From Dactylosporangium sucinum (GTDB lineage: Bacteria; Actinomycetota; Actinomycetes; Mycobacteriales; Micromonosporaceae): 60,599 nt of DNA. The notes under the pieces are model-generated. The model was not told the origin of the DNA and ran no database searches. It saw only the letters and a list, made by a program, of their open reading frames with translations. The stretch covers positions 1 to 60,599 of the forward strand of contig NZ_BMPI01000070.1 of the NCBI RefSeq assembly GCF_014647515.1, written 5' to 3'. A program made the position numbers and the translations under genes. Each line of letters begins with the position of its first letter. Position 1 is the stretch's first letter. This document shows positions 1 through 8,040 of the stretch, one piece after another.

Positions 1-918
1 CTGCCCGACGGGACGTTCTCGCTCGTCTTCGGCGCCGGCAACGACATCGGCCAGCAGCTCGTCGCCGACCCCAACGTCGCCGCGGTCGGGTTCACCGGCT
101 CCCGCGCCGGCGGTCTCATGCTCGTCGCCATCGCGCAACGGCGCCGGATACCGATCCCGGTGTACGCCGAAATGTCCAGCGTCAACCCCGTCTTCCTGCT
201 GCCCGACCGGCTGTCCACCGCCGCCACGCCGACCGCCGCCGGCTTCGCCGCATCCCTCACCAGCGGCGCCGGGCAGTTCTGCACGAACCCGGGGCTGCTC
301 CTCGCCGTCGACGGCGCCGGCCTCGACGAGTTCCGCACCGCGCTCGGCGAGGCGCTGGCCGGTCTGCCCGGGGAGACGATGCTGACGGCCGGCATCGCCG
401 CGGCGTACCGCGACGGCGTGCACCGCCGCGCAGCGGCGCCGGGCGTCCGGTGGCTCGCTGGCAACGCCGACGGTGTCGCGCCGGTCGTCTTCGAGACGAC
501 CGGCAAGACCTTCGCCGCGGACCGGACCGGGAAACTGCACGACGAGATCTTCGGCGCCGCTTCCCTGCTCGTCGTATGCACCGACCCCGACGAACTCCTG
601 AATGCCGCGGACGTGCTCGACGGGCAGCTGACCGCCACGCTGCAGGCGACCCCGGCGGACGCGGCGCTGGCCCGCCGGCTGCTACCGGTCCTGGAGCGCA
701 AGGCCGGCCGAATCATCTACAACGGCTGGCCGACCGGCGTGGCGGTCAACCCGGCGATGGTCCATGGCGGCCCGTTCCCGGCCACGGCCGACGGACGGTC
801 CACCTCGGTCGGCACCATGGCCATCGAACGCTTCCTGCGCCCGGTGGCCTACCAGAACCTGCCGCAGTCGCTGCTGGACGTTGTCACCGCGACCAGCGAA
901 CCGCGCGACGTCGAATGA
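1..918 (+). CDS. Aldehyde dehydrogenase, C-terminal part (ketoglutarate-semialdehyde dehydrogenase type)
   Basis: The reading frame is open from base 1, so the N-terminal part lies outside the window; 305 residues remain. The visible part holds the end of the NAD(P)-binding region (GFTGSRAGG), a general-base glutamate in VYAEMSS, and the nucleophilic cysteine in GQFCTNPG (codon 280-282). The AEMSSxNPVFLLP and GQFCTNPG wording is typical of alpha-ketoglutaric semialdehyde (2,5-dioxovalerate) dehydrogenases, which oxidise that aldehyde to 2-oxoglutarate in sugar-acid and hydroxyproline catabolism. It converges on the catabolic island and carries no island operator, so it probably belongs to the neighbouring region. 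The exact substrate is inferred from family resemblance. Confidence 0.85.
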   Translation: MPDGTFSLVFGAGNDIGQQLVADPNVAAVGFTGSRAGGLMLVAIAQRRRIPIPVYAEMSSVNPVFLLPDRLSTAATPTAAGFAASLTSGAGQFCTNPGLLLAVDGAGLDEFRTALGEALAGLPGETMLTAGIAAAYRDGVHRRAAAPGVRWLAGNADGVAPVVFETTGKTFAADRTGKLHDEIFGAASLLVVCTDPDELLNAADVLDGQLTATLQATPADAALARRLLPVLERKAGRIIYNGWPTGVAVNPAMVHGGPFPATADGRSTSVGTMAIERFLRPVAYQNLPQSLLDVVTATSEPRDVE

Positions 919-1016
919 TCGCCTCCGGCGGTCGCGTCCGGATGCGCCCGTTGCCGCCTCGGCGCCGCAGGGGTTCAGCCGCGACGGCGGCAGTCGCGGT
1001 GGCTGGCGTGGCCCGC

Positions 1017-1814
1017 CTACCAATCGGCCGGTGGGCGGAAGCCGCGCTTGCGGTAGCCGTGCGGGTCGATCCGCTCACGGATCAGGCGGACCTGCTCGGC
1101 CGTCGGCGGCGTGGTGGTCGCGACCCGAGGCGGGAGGACCGGCGCGAACCCGGTGGCCGACAGCACGTCGTCGACGCTGATGCCTGGGTGCACCGACATC
1201 AGGCGCATGCGCTGCGAGTCCGGTGCGAAGTCGAAGACCGCCAGGTTCGTCACGACGAGGGCCGGCCCGCCGCGCAGGCCGAGGCGGGCCCGCTCGCCGT
1301 GCCCGCCGAGATAGCCGGCGCCGGAGCGGAAGTCGACCCGCTCGACCAGTGTCCGCGGGCTGTGGTCGGTGACCCAGTAGATGAGCTGCTTGTCCAGCGC
1401 GCCCATGTCGCCCAGCCCGGCGGTGCCCGGCAGCCGCACCCGCGGGTGGTCGAACGCGCCGATGACGGAGTTGTTGGCGTTGCCGTACGCGTCGAGCTGG
1501 GCCGCGCCGACGCAGAACTTGCGCAGGAACCGGTCGCTGGCCACGTAGTCCCAGAACTCGGCGTAGTGCTCGAGGTACATGACGGCGTCGCGCCACAGCG
1601 GGGCCTCGAAGCTGGAGGCGGTGAGCTCCGGGTCGAGCGGGTCCACACCGGACGATCCGGCGATCCAGACCAGGTCGGGGGCGTGGGTCAGCCGGGCCAG
1701 CTGGATCGCGCACACCGGCAGGACGGACGACAGGCCGTTGCAGACCTGGTCGTCGTCGTCGAAGCACGCGGCCAGCGTCGCGATCATCAGCTCGTCGACG
1801 GAATAGTGGGTCAC
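1017..1814 (-). CDS. CoA-transferase family beta subunit, IpdB-like
   Basis: A 265-residue protein of the glutaconate-CoA-transferase beta type. In steroid degraders the homologous IpdAB pair opens the last steroid ring as a CoA-thioester hydrolase rather than moving CoA. The start is taken as GTG at 1814, whose GTGA overlaps the stop of the alpha subunit gene, as usual for these co-translated pairs. The SSGVDPLDPELTASSFE and GNANNSVIGAFDHPRVRLPG stretches fit the family. It is the last gene of the six-gene unit starting at 7000. Whether it is a true ring hydrolase or a CoA-transferase for another acid cannot be told here. Confidence 0.85.
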   Translation of the reverse strand: MTHYSVDELMIATLAACFDDDDQVCNGLSSVLPVCAIQLARLTHAPDLVWIAGSSGVDPLDPELTASSFEAPLWRDAVMYLEHYAEFWDYVASDRFLRKFCVGAAQLDAYGNANNSVIGAFDHPRVRLPGTAGLGDMGALDKQLIYWVTDHSPRTLVERVDFRSGAGYLGGHGERARLGLRGGPALVVTNLAVFDFAPDSQRMRLMSVHPGISVDDVLSATGFAPVLPPRVATTTPPTAEQVRLIRERIDPHGYRKRGFRPPADW

Positions 1815-2665
1815 CGCTCGCCGACCAGTGCCAGATACTCCTGCTGGGTCGCCGGGCTGCGCACGTAGCGGTCCACGAAGGCCCGGCACGCGTCGTCGTC
1901 GGCCGCGGCCTCGACCCACGCGGCGAAGAACCCGGCGTCGTAGTCGTACACCGGGAACAGCGACGTCGGATGCGCGCCGAACGGCGCCTCCACCACGGCA
2001 TCGACGGCGAACCCGGGCAGGATCGTGCGGTCCGGCGCCCGCCGCAGCTCGGCCGAGCCGACGATCCGCTCGACCGACACGATGACCCGCCGCGATGCCC
2101 GGGGCATCGTCGTCAAGGTGGGCAGGCGTACCCCCGGATCGATCCCGATGTTGCCGGCGCGATCGGCGCGATGGGCATGCAGCACGGCGACGTCCGGCCG
2201 CAGCGCGCGGCAGGCGACGACGGGCGGCCCGCCGAACGGATCCGGGATGACCTTCAGCGCGTCGTTGCCGACGTCGAGCAGGTCGGTGCCGATCAGCCCG
2301 CGCGTCGGCAGGAACGGCAGTCCCCGGCTGGCGGCGCCGAGCCGGGCGTACAGCGCGGTCTCCGACAGCTCCTCGACGGCGATGGCACCGGTCTCGACAC
2401 CGCGCCGGAACCGCTGGCACAGCCCGAAGTGCTCCATCGTGACGGCGGCGAACGTGCACCGGGCCAGCGCTCCGGCGGCGGCGAGCCAGTCGACCGGCAG
2501 CCCGCCGCTGAGGCAGACCAGCGACAGGTCGCGGCGGCCGGCGCGGATGATCTCGCGCACGAGCGTCATCGGCGCGCACTGGGTCGGGCCCGCCTGCAGG
2601 CCGACGACGTCGCCGTCGGCGATGAGCGCGACCGCCTGCTCGGCCGAGACGACCTTGTCGCGCAC
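1811..2665 (-). CDS. CoA-transferase family alpha subunit, IpdA-like
   Basis: A 284-residue partner of the beta subunit at 1017. Resemblance to mycobacterial IpdA is visible in the RGLPFLPTRG, HRADRAGN and SVERIVGSAEL stretches and in the DAVVEAPFGAHPT region near the C-terminus. The gene starts with GTG at 2665, directly against the stop of the metallo-beta-lactamase gene, and overlaps the beta subunit by 4 bases. Alpha and beta subunits of this family form a heteromeric enzyme acting on CoA thioesters. In this operon (ligase, MaoC hydratase, crotonase, lactamase-fold hydrolase, CoA-transferase pair) a late ring- or chain-cleavage step is likely. Overall identity to IpdA looks only moderate, so no symbol is given. 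Confidence 0.85.
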   Translation of the reverse strand: MRDKVVSAEQAVALIADGDVVGLQAGPTQCAPMTLVREIIRAGRRDLSLVCLSGGLPVDWLAAAGALARCTFAAVTMEHFGLCQRFRRGVETGAIAVEELSETALYARLGAASRGLPFLPTRGLIGTDLLDVGNDALKVIPDPFGGPPVVACRALRPDVAVLHAHRADRAGNIGIDPGVRLPTLTTMPRASRRVIVSVERIVGSAELRRAPDRTILPGFAVDAVVEAPFGAHPTSLFPVYDYDAGFFAAWVEAAADDDACRAFVDRYVRSPATQQEYLALVGER

Positions 2666-3730
2666 CTATCCGGTCCTGTACTGCCGGACGCCGTCGTCCT
2701 CGGTGCGCCGCAGTCGGCCGGTGCCGGCCAGGACGTCGAGGTGCGCGGCGGTCTCGGTGACGGCCAGGCAGCGGCTGAGCACGTCGAGGTCGTCGAAGGC
2801 GCGGCCGCGGCGGGTCCACCGCAGCCGCTGCGCGACCTCCAGCGCGGTGGCCGCACCCGCGGTGACGGCGGCGGCGGTCTGGTCCAGCCGGGTGTCGTGG
2901 TGGGCGACGAGCTCGTCGACGCGCGCGTGCACGCTGGGTCCCGGGTGGCCGTGTGCCGGCAGCATGGTGCGGTCGGGCAGGTCGCGGACGAGCCGCAGCG
3001 AGTCGAGGTAGTCGCGCAGCGGCGACACGGCCGGGCTGGGCTCGAAGCCGATCGACGGGGTGATGTGCGGCAGGACGTGGTCGCCGCAGAACATCACGTC
3101 GCGGGCGGCGTCGACGAACACGACGTGGCCGCGGGTGTGCCCCGGGGTGGGGTACGCCTGCCAGGTGGCGGTGTCGAGCGCGATGGCCGACGGCGCGTCG
3201 ATCCACTCGTCGGGGAACGCCCAGTCGGCCGGGTCGTGCTCGACGGGCACGTCGGCGACGACCTCCTTGGCGAGCGCGGCGGCGCCGCCGAGGCGCAGCT
3301 GCGCGCACAGGGCGGCCCAGGGCTCGGTGACGATTGCCTGCGCGGCGCACAGCGTGCCCTCCTCGGCCAGGCCGAGGCCGACCCGCAGCCGCGGGTGCCG
3401 CTCCCGCAGCCGGACGGCGAGGTTGTAGTGGTCGCGGTGGGCGTGGGTGACGAGGATCCGGCTGATCCGGTCCTCGTCGGCGTCGAGGGCCCGCAGGGCC
3501 TGCCGCAGCCGGGCCTGCGCCTCCGGCAGCGCCCAGCCGGAGTCGACGAGGACGATCGCGTCGCCGTCGCGGACCGCGTAGACGTTGACCGCGCGCAGGC
3601 CGTCCTCCGGCATCGGCAGCGGGATGCGGTACAGCCCGGCGCCGAGCTCGTACACGCCGGGCTCGGTCCAGTCGCGCCCGGGATCGTCGGGGCGGAGCGG
3701 CAGCGGTCCCCCGTCGCGGTCAGCGGCCAC
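2666..3730 (-). CDS. Metallo-beta-lactamase-fold hydrolase
   Basis: A 354-residue metallo-hydrolase. The zinc motif THAHRDH is at residues 95-101 (H96, H98, D100, H101), followed by GHTRGH, the CGDH metal ligand and a late AHGHPG histidine, so the full ligand set is present. A winged C-terminal extension of about 90 residues follows, as in glyoxalase II/LACTB2-like hydrolases. Such enzymes cleave thioesters or lactones, which fits a place between a crotonase and a CoA-transferase pair. The GTG start at 3730 overlaps the crotonase stop by 11 bases; a later start is possible because the first 20 residues are proline- and charge-rich and not part of the fold. Confidence 0.85.
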   Translation of the reverse strand: MAADRDGGPLPLRPDDPGRDWTEPGVYELGAGLYRIPLPMPEDGLRAVNVYAVRDGDAIVLVDSGWALPEAQARLRQALRALDADEDRISRILVTHAHRDHYNLAVRLRERHPRLRVGLGLAEEGTLCAAQAIVTEPWAALCAQLRLGGAAALAKEVVADVPVEHDPADWAFPDEWIDAPSAIALDTATWQAYPTPGHTRGHVVFVDAARDVMFCGDHVLPHITPSIGFEPSPAVSPLRDYLDSLRLVRDLPDRTMLPAHGHPGPSVHARVDELVAHHDTRLDQTAAAVTAGAATALEVAQRLRWTRRGRAFDDLDVLSRCLAVTETAAHLDVLAGTGRLRRTEDDGVRQYRTG

Positions 3731-4484
3731 GGAACACGGCCGGTCGCTTGGCGGCGAACGCCGCGAACGCCTCGGCGACGTCCTCGGTCGCGGTGTTGAC
3801 CGCGGACGCGGCCGCCTCGGCGTCGAGGGCGTCGTCGAACGTCGAGGTGAAGGAGGCGTCGAGGAGCCGCTTGGTGAGGGCCATCGCGATCGGCGGTCCG
3901 TCGGCGAGGCGGCGGGCGAGCGCGCTGGCCGTGCCGAGCAGGTCGTCGGGCGCGGTCACCTCCCACACCAGACCGAGGTCGCGGGCCTGCTCGGCGGTGA
4001 TCGTGTCGCCGAGCAGGGCGAGCCGCTTGGCGGCCTGCAGGCCGACCAGGCGGGGCAGCAGCCAGCTGCTGCCGAAGTCGGGCGACAGGCCGCGCTTGAC
4101 GAAGACCTGGCAGAAGGTCGCGGCGGGCGAGGCGACGACGAGGTCGCAGCCGAGGGCGAGGCTCATCCCGGCGCCGACCGCGGGCCCGCCGACGGCGGCG
4201 ATGGTCGGTTGCGGCAGCCGGTGCAGCGCGCGGGCCGCGTCGTTGATCCGGTCCATGAGGCGGACCACGGACTCCTCCGGCACGCCGGCCGAGAGGTCCG
4301 CGCCGGCGCAGAACGCGCCGCCGGCGCCGGTGATGAGCACGGCGCGGTCGGCCGGCGTCCGGGCGATCTCGCCGAGCACCCGGCCGAGTTCGGCGAACCC
4401 GTCGACGGTGAGGGCGTTGCGTCGCTCGGGACGGTCGAGGGTCAGCCGGACCACGCCGCTGTCGCGTTCCACGACGATGCTCAC
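3720..4484 (-). CDS. Enoyl-CoA hydratase/isomerase (crotonase) family protein
   Basis: A 254-residue crotonase with the oxyanion-hole motifs AFCAGADLS (about 57-65) and GGPAVGAGMSLALGCDL (about 99-115). Neither canonical hydratase glutamate is present: serine and phenylalanine occupy those places. An aspartate in LSPDFGSSWLLPRLVG, the position used by PaaG-type isomerases, is kept. It may therefore be an isomerase or ring-opening crotonase rather than a simple hydratase. GTG at 4484 overlaps the stop of the MaoC gene by 4 bases, giving translational coupling in the 7000-to-1017 unit. Confidence 0.85.
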   Translation of the reverse strand: MSIVVERDSGVVRLTLDRPERRNALTVDGFAELGRVLGEIARTPADRAVLITGAGGAFCAGADLSAGVPEESVVRLMDRINDAARALHRLPQPTIAAVGGPAVGAGMSLALGCDLVVASPAATFCQVFVKRGLSPDFGSSWLLPRLVGLQAAKRLALLGDTITAEQARDLGLVWEVTAPDDLLGTASALARRLADGPPIAMALTKRLLDASFTSTFDDALDAEAAASAVNTATEDVAEAFAAFAAKRPAVFRGR

Positions 4485-5356
4485 GCGGGCTGCCCTTCGT
4501 CGACGGTCAGTTCGCCGCCGGCCAGGGCGGGGGCGTTGTCGCGCTCGTCCACGGTGGACGCGAAGAGCAGCCGGCCGTCCTCGCGCCAGACCGACGTGCG
4601 CAGCGTCTCGCCGGGGTACACGACGCCGGCGAAGCGCGCCTCGATCGCCCGGACCCGCTCGACGCGGCCGTCGAGCACGGCGTCGACGATCGCCCGGCAG
4701 GCGATGCCGTACGTGCAGAGCCCGTGCAGGATCGGCCGCGGGAAGCCGGCGGTCTCGGCGACCGCGGGATCGGCGTGCAGCGGGTTGCGGTCGCCCAGCA
4801 GGCGATACCACAGGGCCTGTTGCGGCAGCGTCGGGGTGACGATCGTGTGGTCGGGCGCGCGCTGCGGCGGATCCGGCGGGCCGGCCGGGCCGCGGTGACC
4901 GCCGAAGCCGCCCTCACCGCGGGCGAACATCCGCATGCTGGAGGTCCACAATGGAACACCGTCGATGCCGGTCGCCTCGGTGTCGACGACGACCACCGCC
5001 GCCGATCCCTTGTCGTAGAGGTCGGCGACCCGGGTGCGGACCGCGGCCTTGCCGTCCCGCGGGATCGGGTTGTGCAGCTCGACCCGCTGGCTGCCGTGCA
5101 GGATCTTGCGCAGGTCGACCTCGACGCCGGGGTACGCCACCCGCGGCGGCTGGGTCGCACGCAGCATCGGCGCGACGACGGCGAACGTCGGCACGACGAC
5201 CGAGCCGGACTCGGTCGCGTAGCGCAGCTCGGCCGGGTCGACCGGGTCGGCGCCGGCGCCGAGCGCCAGGTGGTAGAGCAGCACGTCGGACGCGTCCCAC
5301 CCGATCTCCTCGACCGTCGGGGGCGCCGCCAGGGCTACGCCGGGATCGATCGGCAT
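4481..5356 (-). CDS. MaoC-type (R)-specific enoyl-CoA hydratase, double hot-dog
   Basis: A 291-residue two-domain hot-dog protein. The C-terminal half has the hydratase-2 signature with catalytic Asp and His (YRLLGDRNPLHADP) followed by GFPRPILHGLCTYG. The N-terminal half is the inactive, substrate-holding repeat. It resembles the Hsd4B/MaoC hydratases that hydrate 2-enoyl-CoA in steroid side-chain and branched-acid breakdown. ATG at 5356 follows a strong GGAGG-type ribosome site. The operon already has a crotonase without hydratase glutamates, so this protein is the likely hydratase of the unit. Confidence 0.9.
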   Translation of the reverse strand: MPIDPGVALAAPPTVEEIGWDASDVLLYHLALGAGADPVDPAELRYATESGSVVVPTFAVVAPMLRATQPPRVAYPGVEVDLRKILHGSQRVELHNPIPRDGKAAVRTRVADLYDKGSAAVVVVDTEATGIDGVPLWTSSMRMFARGEGGFGGHRGPAGPPDPPQRAPDHTIVTPTLPQQALWYRLLGDRNPLHADPAVAETAGFPRPILHGLCTYGIACRAIVDAVLDGRVERVRAIEARFAGVVYPGETLRTSVWREDGRLLFASTVDERDNAPALAGGELTVDEGQPA

Positions 5357-5377
5357 CCGGTCCTCCTTCTCGTTGGC

Positions 5378-7000
5378 TTACAGTTCGGCCGGGCGCGCGG
5401 CGGCCAGCTCGGCGTTGGTGGCGTCGCGGACCACGAAGCGGCGGACCTTGCCCGACGCCGTCATCGGCAGCCCGTCGACGAACCGCCAGACCTCCGGGAG
5501 CTTGAAGCGGGCCACCTTGTCCCGCAGGTACTCGGTGAGTTCCGGCCCGGTCACGGCGCTGCCGGGGGCGCGGACCACGACGCCGGCGACGCGTTCGCCG
5601 AGCCGCTCGTCGTCGATGCCGACCAGGACCGCCGAGGCGATCCCCGGGTGCGCGGCGAGGCACTCCTCCACCTCGGCGGGGTACACGTTCTCGCCGCCGC
5701 GGATGATGACGTCGCGGACCCGGCCCTGGAACGTGACGTTGCCGAACTCGTCCATCGACGCCAGGTCGCCGGTGCGCAGGTAGCCGTCGGCCGGCAGGAC
5801 CTCGGCGGTCTGCTCGGGCATGCCCCAGTACCCGCGCATCACGTACGGCGAGCGGGTCCGGATCTCGCCGACGGTCCCGATCGGCACGGCCTCGCCGGTG
5901 GCCGGATCGACGATGCGGACCTCGACGCCGGCGACGGGCCGCCCAACGGTGCCCGCGATCGTCGCCGCGTCGTCGTCGATCTCGGTCGAGGTGATGGCCG
6001 GGCACTCGGACTGCGCGTAGGTGTTGATGACCGGCGCGCCGAGCGTCCGGCGGATCCGCTCGACCAGGTGCTGGGTCACCGTGGCCCCGCCGACCGCGAC
6101 CGAGCGCAGGCCGGCCGTGGCGGCCCGGTCGCCGAGGTGGTCGAGGGCGTCGATCACCATCGTCGGGACGCCGCCGATCCGGTTGACCACGCCGTGGTCG
6201 AGCAGTCGCATCGTCTCGGCCGGCACGTACTTCTCGACGACGACGAACGCGCCGGCGTCGACCAGGCCGCCGAGGATGACGAAGCAGGAGCCGCCGATGT
6301 GGTGGTACGGCACGGGATTGAGCCAGGTGTCGGCCGGGCCGATGACGTCGCGGCGGTTGCGTTCGCGGGCGGCGTTGAGCACGGCCTGGTGGGTGAGGAC
6401 GGCGCCCTTCGAGCGGCCGGTGGTGCCGGAGGTGAACTGGATGAGGAACGGGTCGCCGGTGGCGACCTCGGGCAGTTCGCCGGGTTCGGCACCGGCCGCC
6501 CAGTCGCGCACGCCGGCGAGGTCGAGGACGATGCCGTCGCCGCACACGCCGGCCGCCCGGGACGCGAGGCTGTCGCCGGTCGGGCCGGTCCCGGCGAACA
6601 CCAGCGCCGGTGTGGTCAGCCGGTTGGCGTGGTCGACCTCGGCGTCGGTCCAGGCTGTGTTGAACGGGGTGAGGATCAGCCCGGCCAGCGCGCAGCCGTA
6701 CTCGAGCACGACCCACTCGACGCTGTTGCGCGACCAGACGGCGACCCGCTCTCCGGGTGCGGCCCGGCCGGCCAGCGCGCGGGCGACCGTGCCGGCCGCG
6801 GCGGCGAGCTCGGCGTAGGTGAGCTTGGCCAGGCCGCCGTCCGCGGGCCACCACAGTGCCGGACGGTCGCCGTACCGGTCCGCCTGCCGGGCCAGCAGCC
6901 CCGGCACCGAGTCGGTCAGCAGCTCGTCACCGCCCTGGGCGGTCCACTCCGACCGCGGCCCGATCCGCCGCCCTGACCCGATCGTGGTTCCTGTCGACAT
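5378..7000 (-). CDS. AMP-dependent acyl-CoA synthetase, first gene of operon
   Basis: A 540-residue ANL-superfamily ligase that activates a carboxylic acid as acyl-AMP and then acyl-CoA. Motifs in order: TSGTTGRSKGA (P-loop-like), NPVPYHHIGG, an NTYAQSECP region, YLRTGDL and the C-terminal catalytic lysine in TASGKVRRF. ATG at 7000 is chosen because it has a GGAG site and lies just downstream of the operator at 7026-7043; the longer frame would run through the operator. It leads the unit ligase, MaoC, crotonase, lactamase-fold hydrolase, CoA-transferase alpha and beta. It is strongly similar to the ligase at 28478, especially over the last 160 residues. Substrate unknown. Confidence 0.9.
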   Translation of the reverse strand: MSTGTTIGSGRRIGPRSEWTAQGGDELLTDSVPGLLARQADRYGDRPALWWPADGGLAKLTYAELAAAAGTVARALAGRAAPGERVAVWSRNSVEWVVLEYGCALAGLILTPFNTAWTDAEVDHANRLTTPALVFAGTGPTGDSLASRAAGVCGDGIVLDLAGVRDWAAGAEPGELPEVATGDPFLIQFTSGTTGRSKGAVLTHQAVLNAARERNRRDVIGPADTWLNPVPYHHIGGSCFVILGGLVDAGAFVVVEKYVPAETMRLLDHGVVNRIGGVPTMVIDALDHLGDRAATAGLRSVAVGGATVTQHLVERIRRTLGAPVINTYAQSECPAITSTEIDDDAATIAGTVGRPVAGVEVRIVDPATGEAVPIGTVGEIRTRSPYVMRGYWGMPEQTAEVLPADGYLRTGDLASMDEFGNVTFQGRVRDVIIRGGENVYPAEVEECLAAHPGIASAVLVGIDDERLGERVAGVVVRAPGSAVTGPELTEYLRDKVARFKLPEVWRFVDGLPMTASGKVRRFVVRDATNAELAAARPAEL

Positions 7001-7025
7001 GGCCTGCTCCACGGTGAGCGCTGTT

Positions 7026-7043
7026 ACCAACCGGCCGGTTGAT
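7026..7043. promoter_or_regulatory. Operator palindrome, site 1
   Basis: ACCAACCGGCCGGTTGAT matches the island consensus ACCAACC-N4-GGTTGGT at 13 of 14 positions. It sits 25 bases upstream of the ligase ATG at 7000 and would control the six-gene unit down to 1017. Confidence 0.85.
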
Positions 7044-7106
7044 AATTCCTGCATCGTCGCCCAACCGGTCCCGGTTGCGCAACGCCTCGCGTGCTCGTCC
7101 CGGCGG

Positions 7107-8003
7107 TCAGCCCGGCGGGAGCTGCACCGCCTGCGCCGGCACGGTCCACGACGTGGTGTCCAGGATGTCCGGCAGATGCGCGGCAATGTCCTCGACGGTC
7201 GCCTCGGGGTTTTCGTACCCGGCCGTCTCGATGATGAGGTTCCGGGCGTATCGTCCCGCAGCGGCGAACAGGATCTCGCCGGTAAGGGTGCACGACTCGT
7301 GGCAGAGGTAGGCGACCATCGGCGCGACGCGGTCCGGCGACATCCGCTCGTGCAGGTGCTCGGGCAGCATCGCGGACGTCATGGCCGTCGCGGCGCCCGG
7401 GGAGATGAGGTTGACCCGGATGCCGTACCGGGCGCCCTCGACGGCGAGCGTGCGCCCGAGCCCGACCAGCCCGGCTTTGGCCGCGGAGTAGTTGGCCTGA
7501 CCCAGGTTGCCCCACAACCCGGCGACCGACGTGGTCATGACGACCCGGCCGTACTGGCGCTCCCGCAGCACGCCCCACGCCGCGCGGGTCAGGCCGATGG
7601 TGCCGTGCAGGTGGACGTCCAGGACGTCCTTGATCTCCTGGTCCGACATCTTGCCGAACGAGCGGTCCCGGACGATCCCGGCGTTGTTGACGACGATGTC
7701 GACCCGGCCGAACGCCTGCATCGCGGTGTCCACGACCGCCGGCCCGGCCGACGGTTCGGCGATGGACCCGTCGTGGGCGACCGCCGATCCGCCCAGCTCG
7801 GCGATCTCCGCGGCGACGGAGGCGGCTGGGGTACGGCCGGCGTCGTCCTTGCGGTCGATGTCGTTGACGACCACGTGCGCGCCCCGCGACGCCAGCAGCA
7901 GCGCGTAGGCCCGCCCGAGTCCGCCTCCCGCGCCGGTGACGATCGCCGCCCGGTCGTCGAAGCGCAGCTGATGCGGCGGCTGGTTCGGGGGCTGATTGGT
8001 CAA
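7107..8003 (-). CDS. SDR family dehydrogenase, MFE-2/17-beta-HSD4 type
   Basis: A 298-residue short-chain dehydrogenase. It has the cofactor motif TGAGGGLGRA, NNAG, and the catalytic Ser159, Tyr172, Lys176 (TTSVAGLWGNLGQANYSAAK). The GGGLGRAYALLLASRGAHVVVND stretch is typical of the hydroxyacyl-CoA dehydrogenase domain of peroxisomal multifunctional enzyme 2, so 3-hydroxyacyl-CoA oxidation is likely. A TTG start at 8003 is chosen: it has a GAGGGAGA site 9 bases upstream, and no ATG or GTG fits before the fold begins. It follows the two dehydrogenase genes at 8041 and 9186 after 37 bases, making a dehydrogenation-plus-oxidation unit. Confidence 0.85.
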   Translation of the reverse strand: MTNQPPNQPPHQLRFDDRAAIVTGAGGGLGRAYALLLASRGAHVVVNDIDRKDDAGRTPAASVAAEIAELGGSAVAHDGSIAEPSAGPAVVDTAMQAFGRVDIVVNNAGIVRDRSFGKMSDQEIKDVLDVHLHGTIGLTRAAWGVLRERQYGRVVMTTSVAGLWGNLGQANYSAAKAGLVGLGRTLAVEGARYGIRVNLISPGAATAMTSAMLPEHLHERMSPDRVAPMVAYLCHESCTLTGEILFAAAGRYARNLIIETAGYENPEATVEDIAAHLPDILDTTSWTVPAQAVQLPPG

Positions 8004-8040
8004 GACGTTCTCCCTCGCGCAATCGTGGTAGGAAACCGGC

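Noticed and set aside
1017..3350. A 777-codon minus-strand open frame
   Set aside because: Only its last 265 codons (from GTG 1814) are coding; the rest is a shadow frame opposite the alpha subunit and lactamase-fold genes, made of Arg/Ala/Pro runs.
1970..3799. Long plus-strand frames opposite the CoA-transferase and lactamase genes (and similar ones at 4724, 8149, 25841, 32450, 36210)
   Set aside because: They are low-complexity Arg/Gly/Ala/Val-rich antisense frames typical of GC-rich DNA, have no family resemblance, and oppose well-supported genes.
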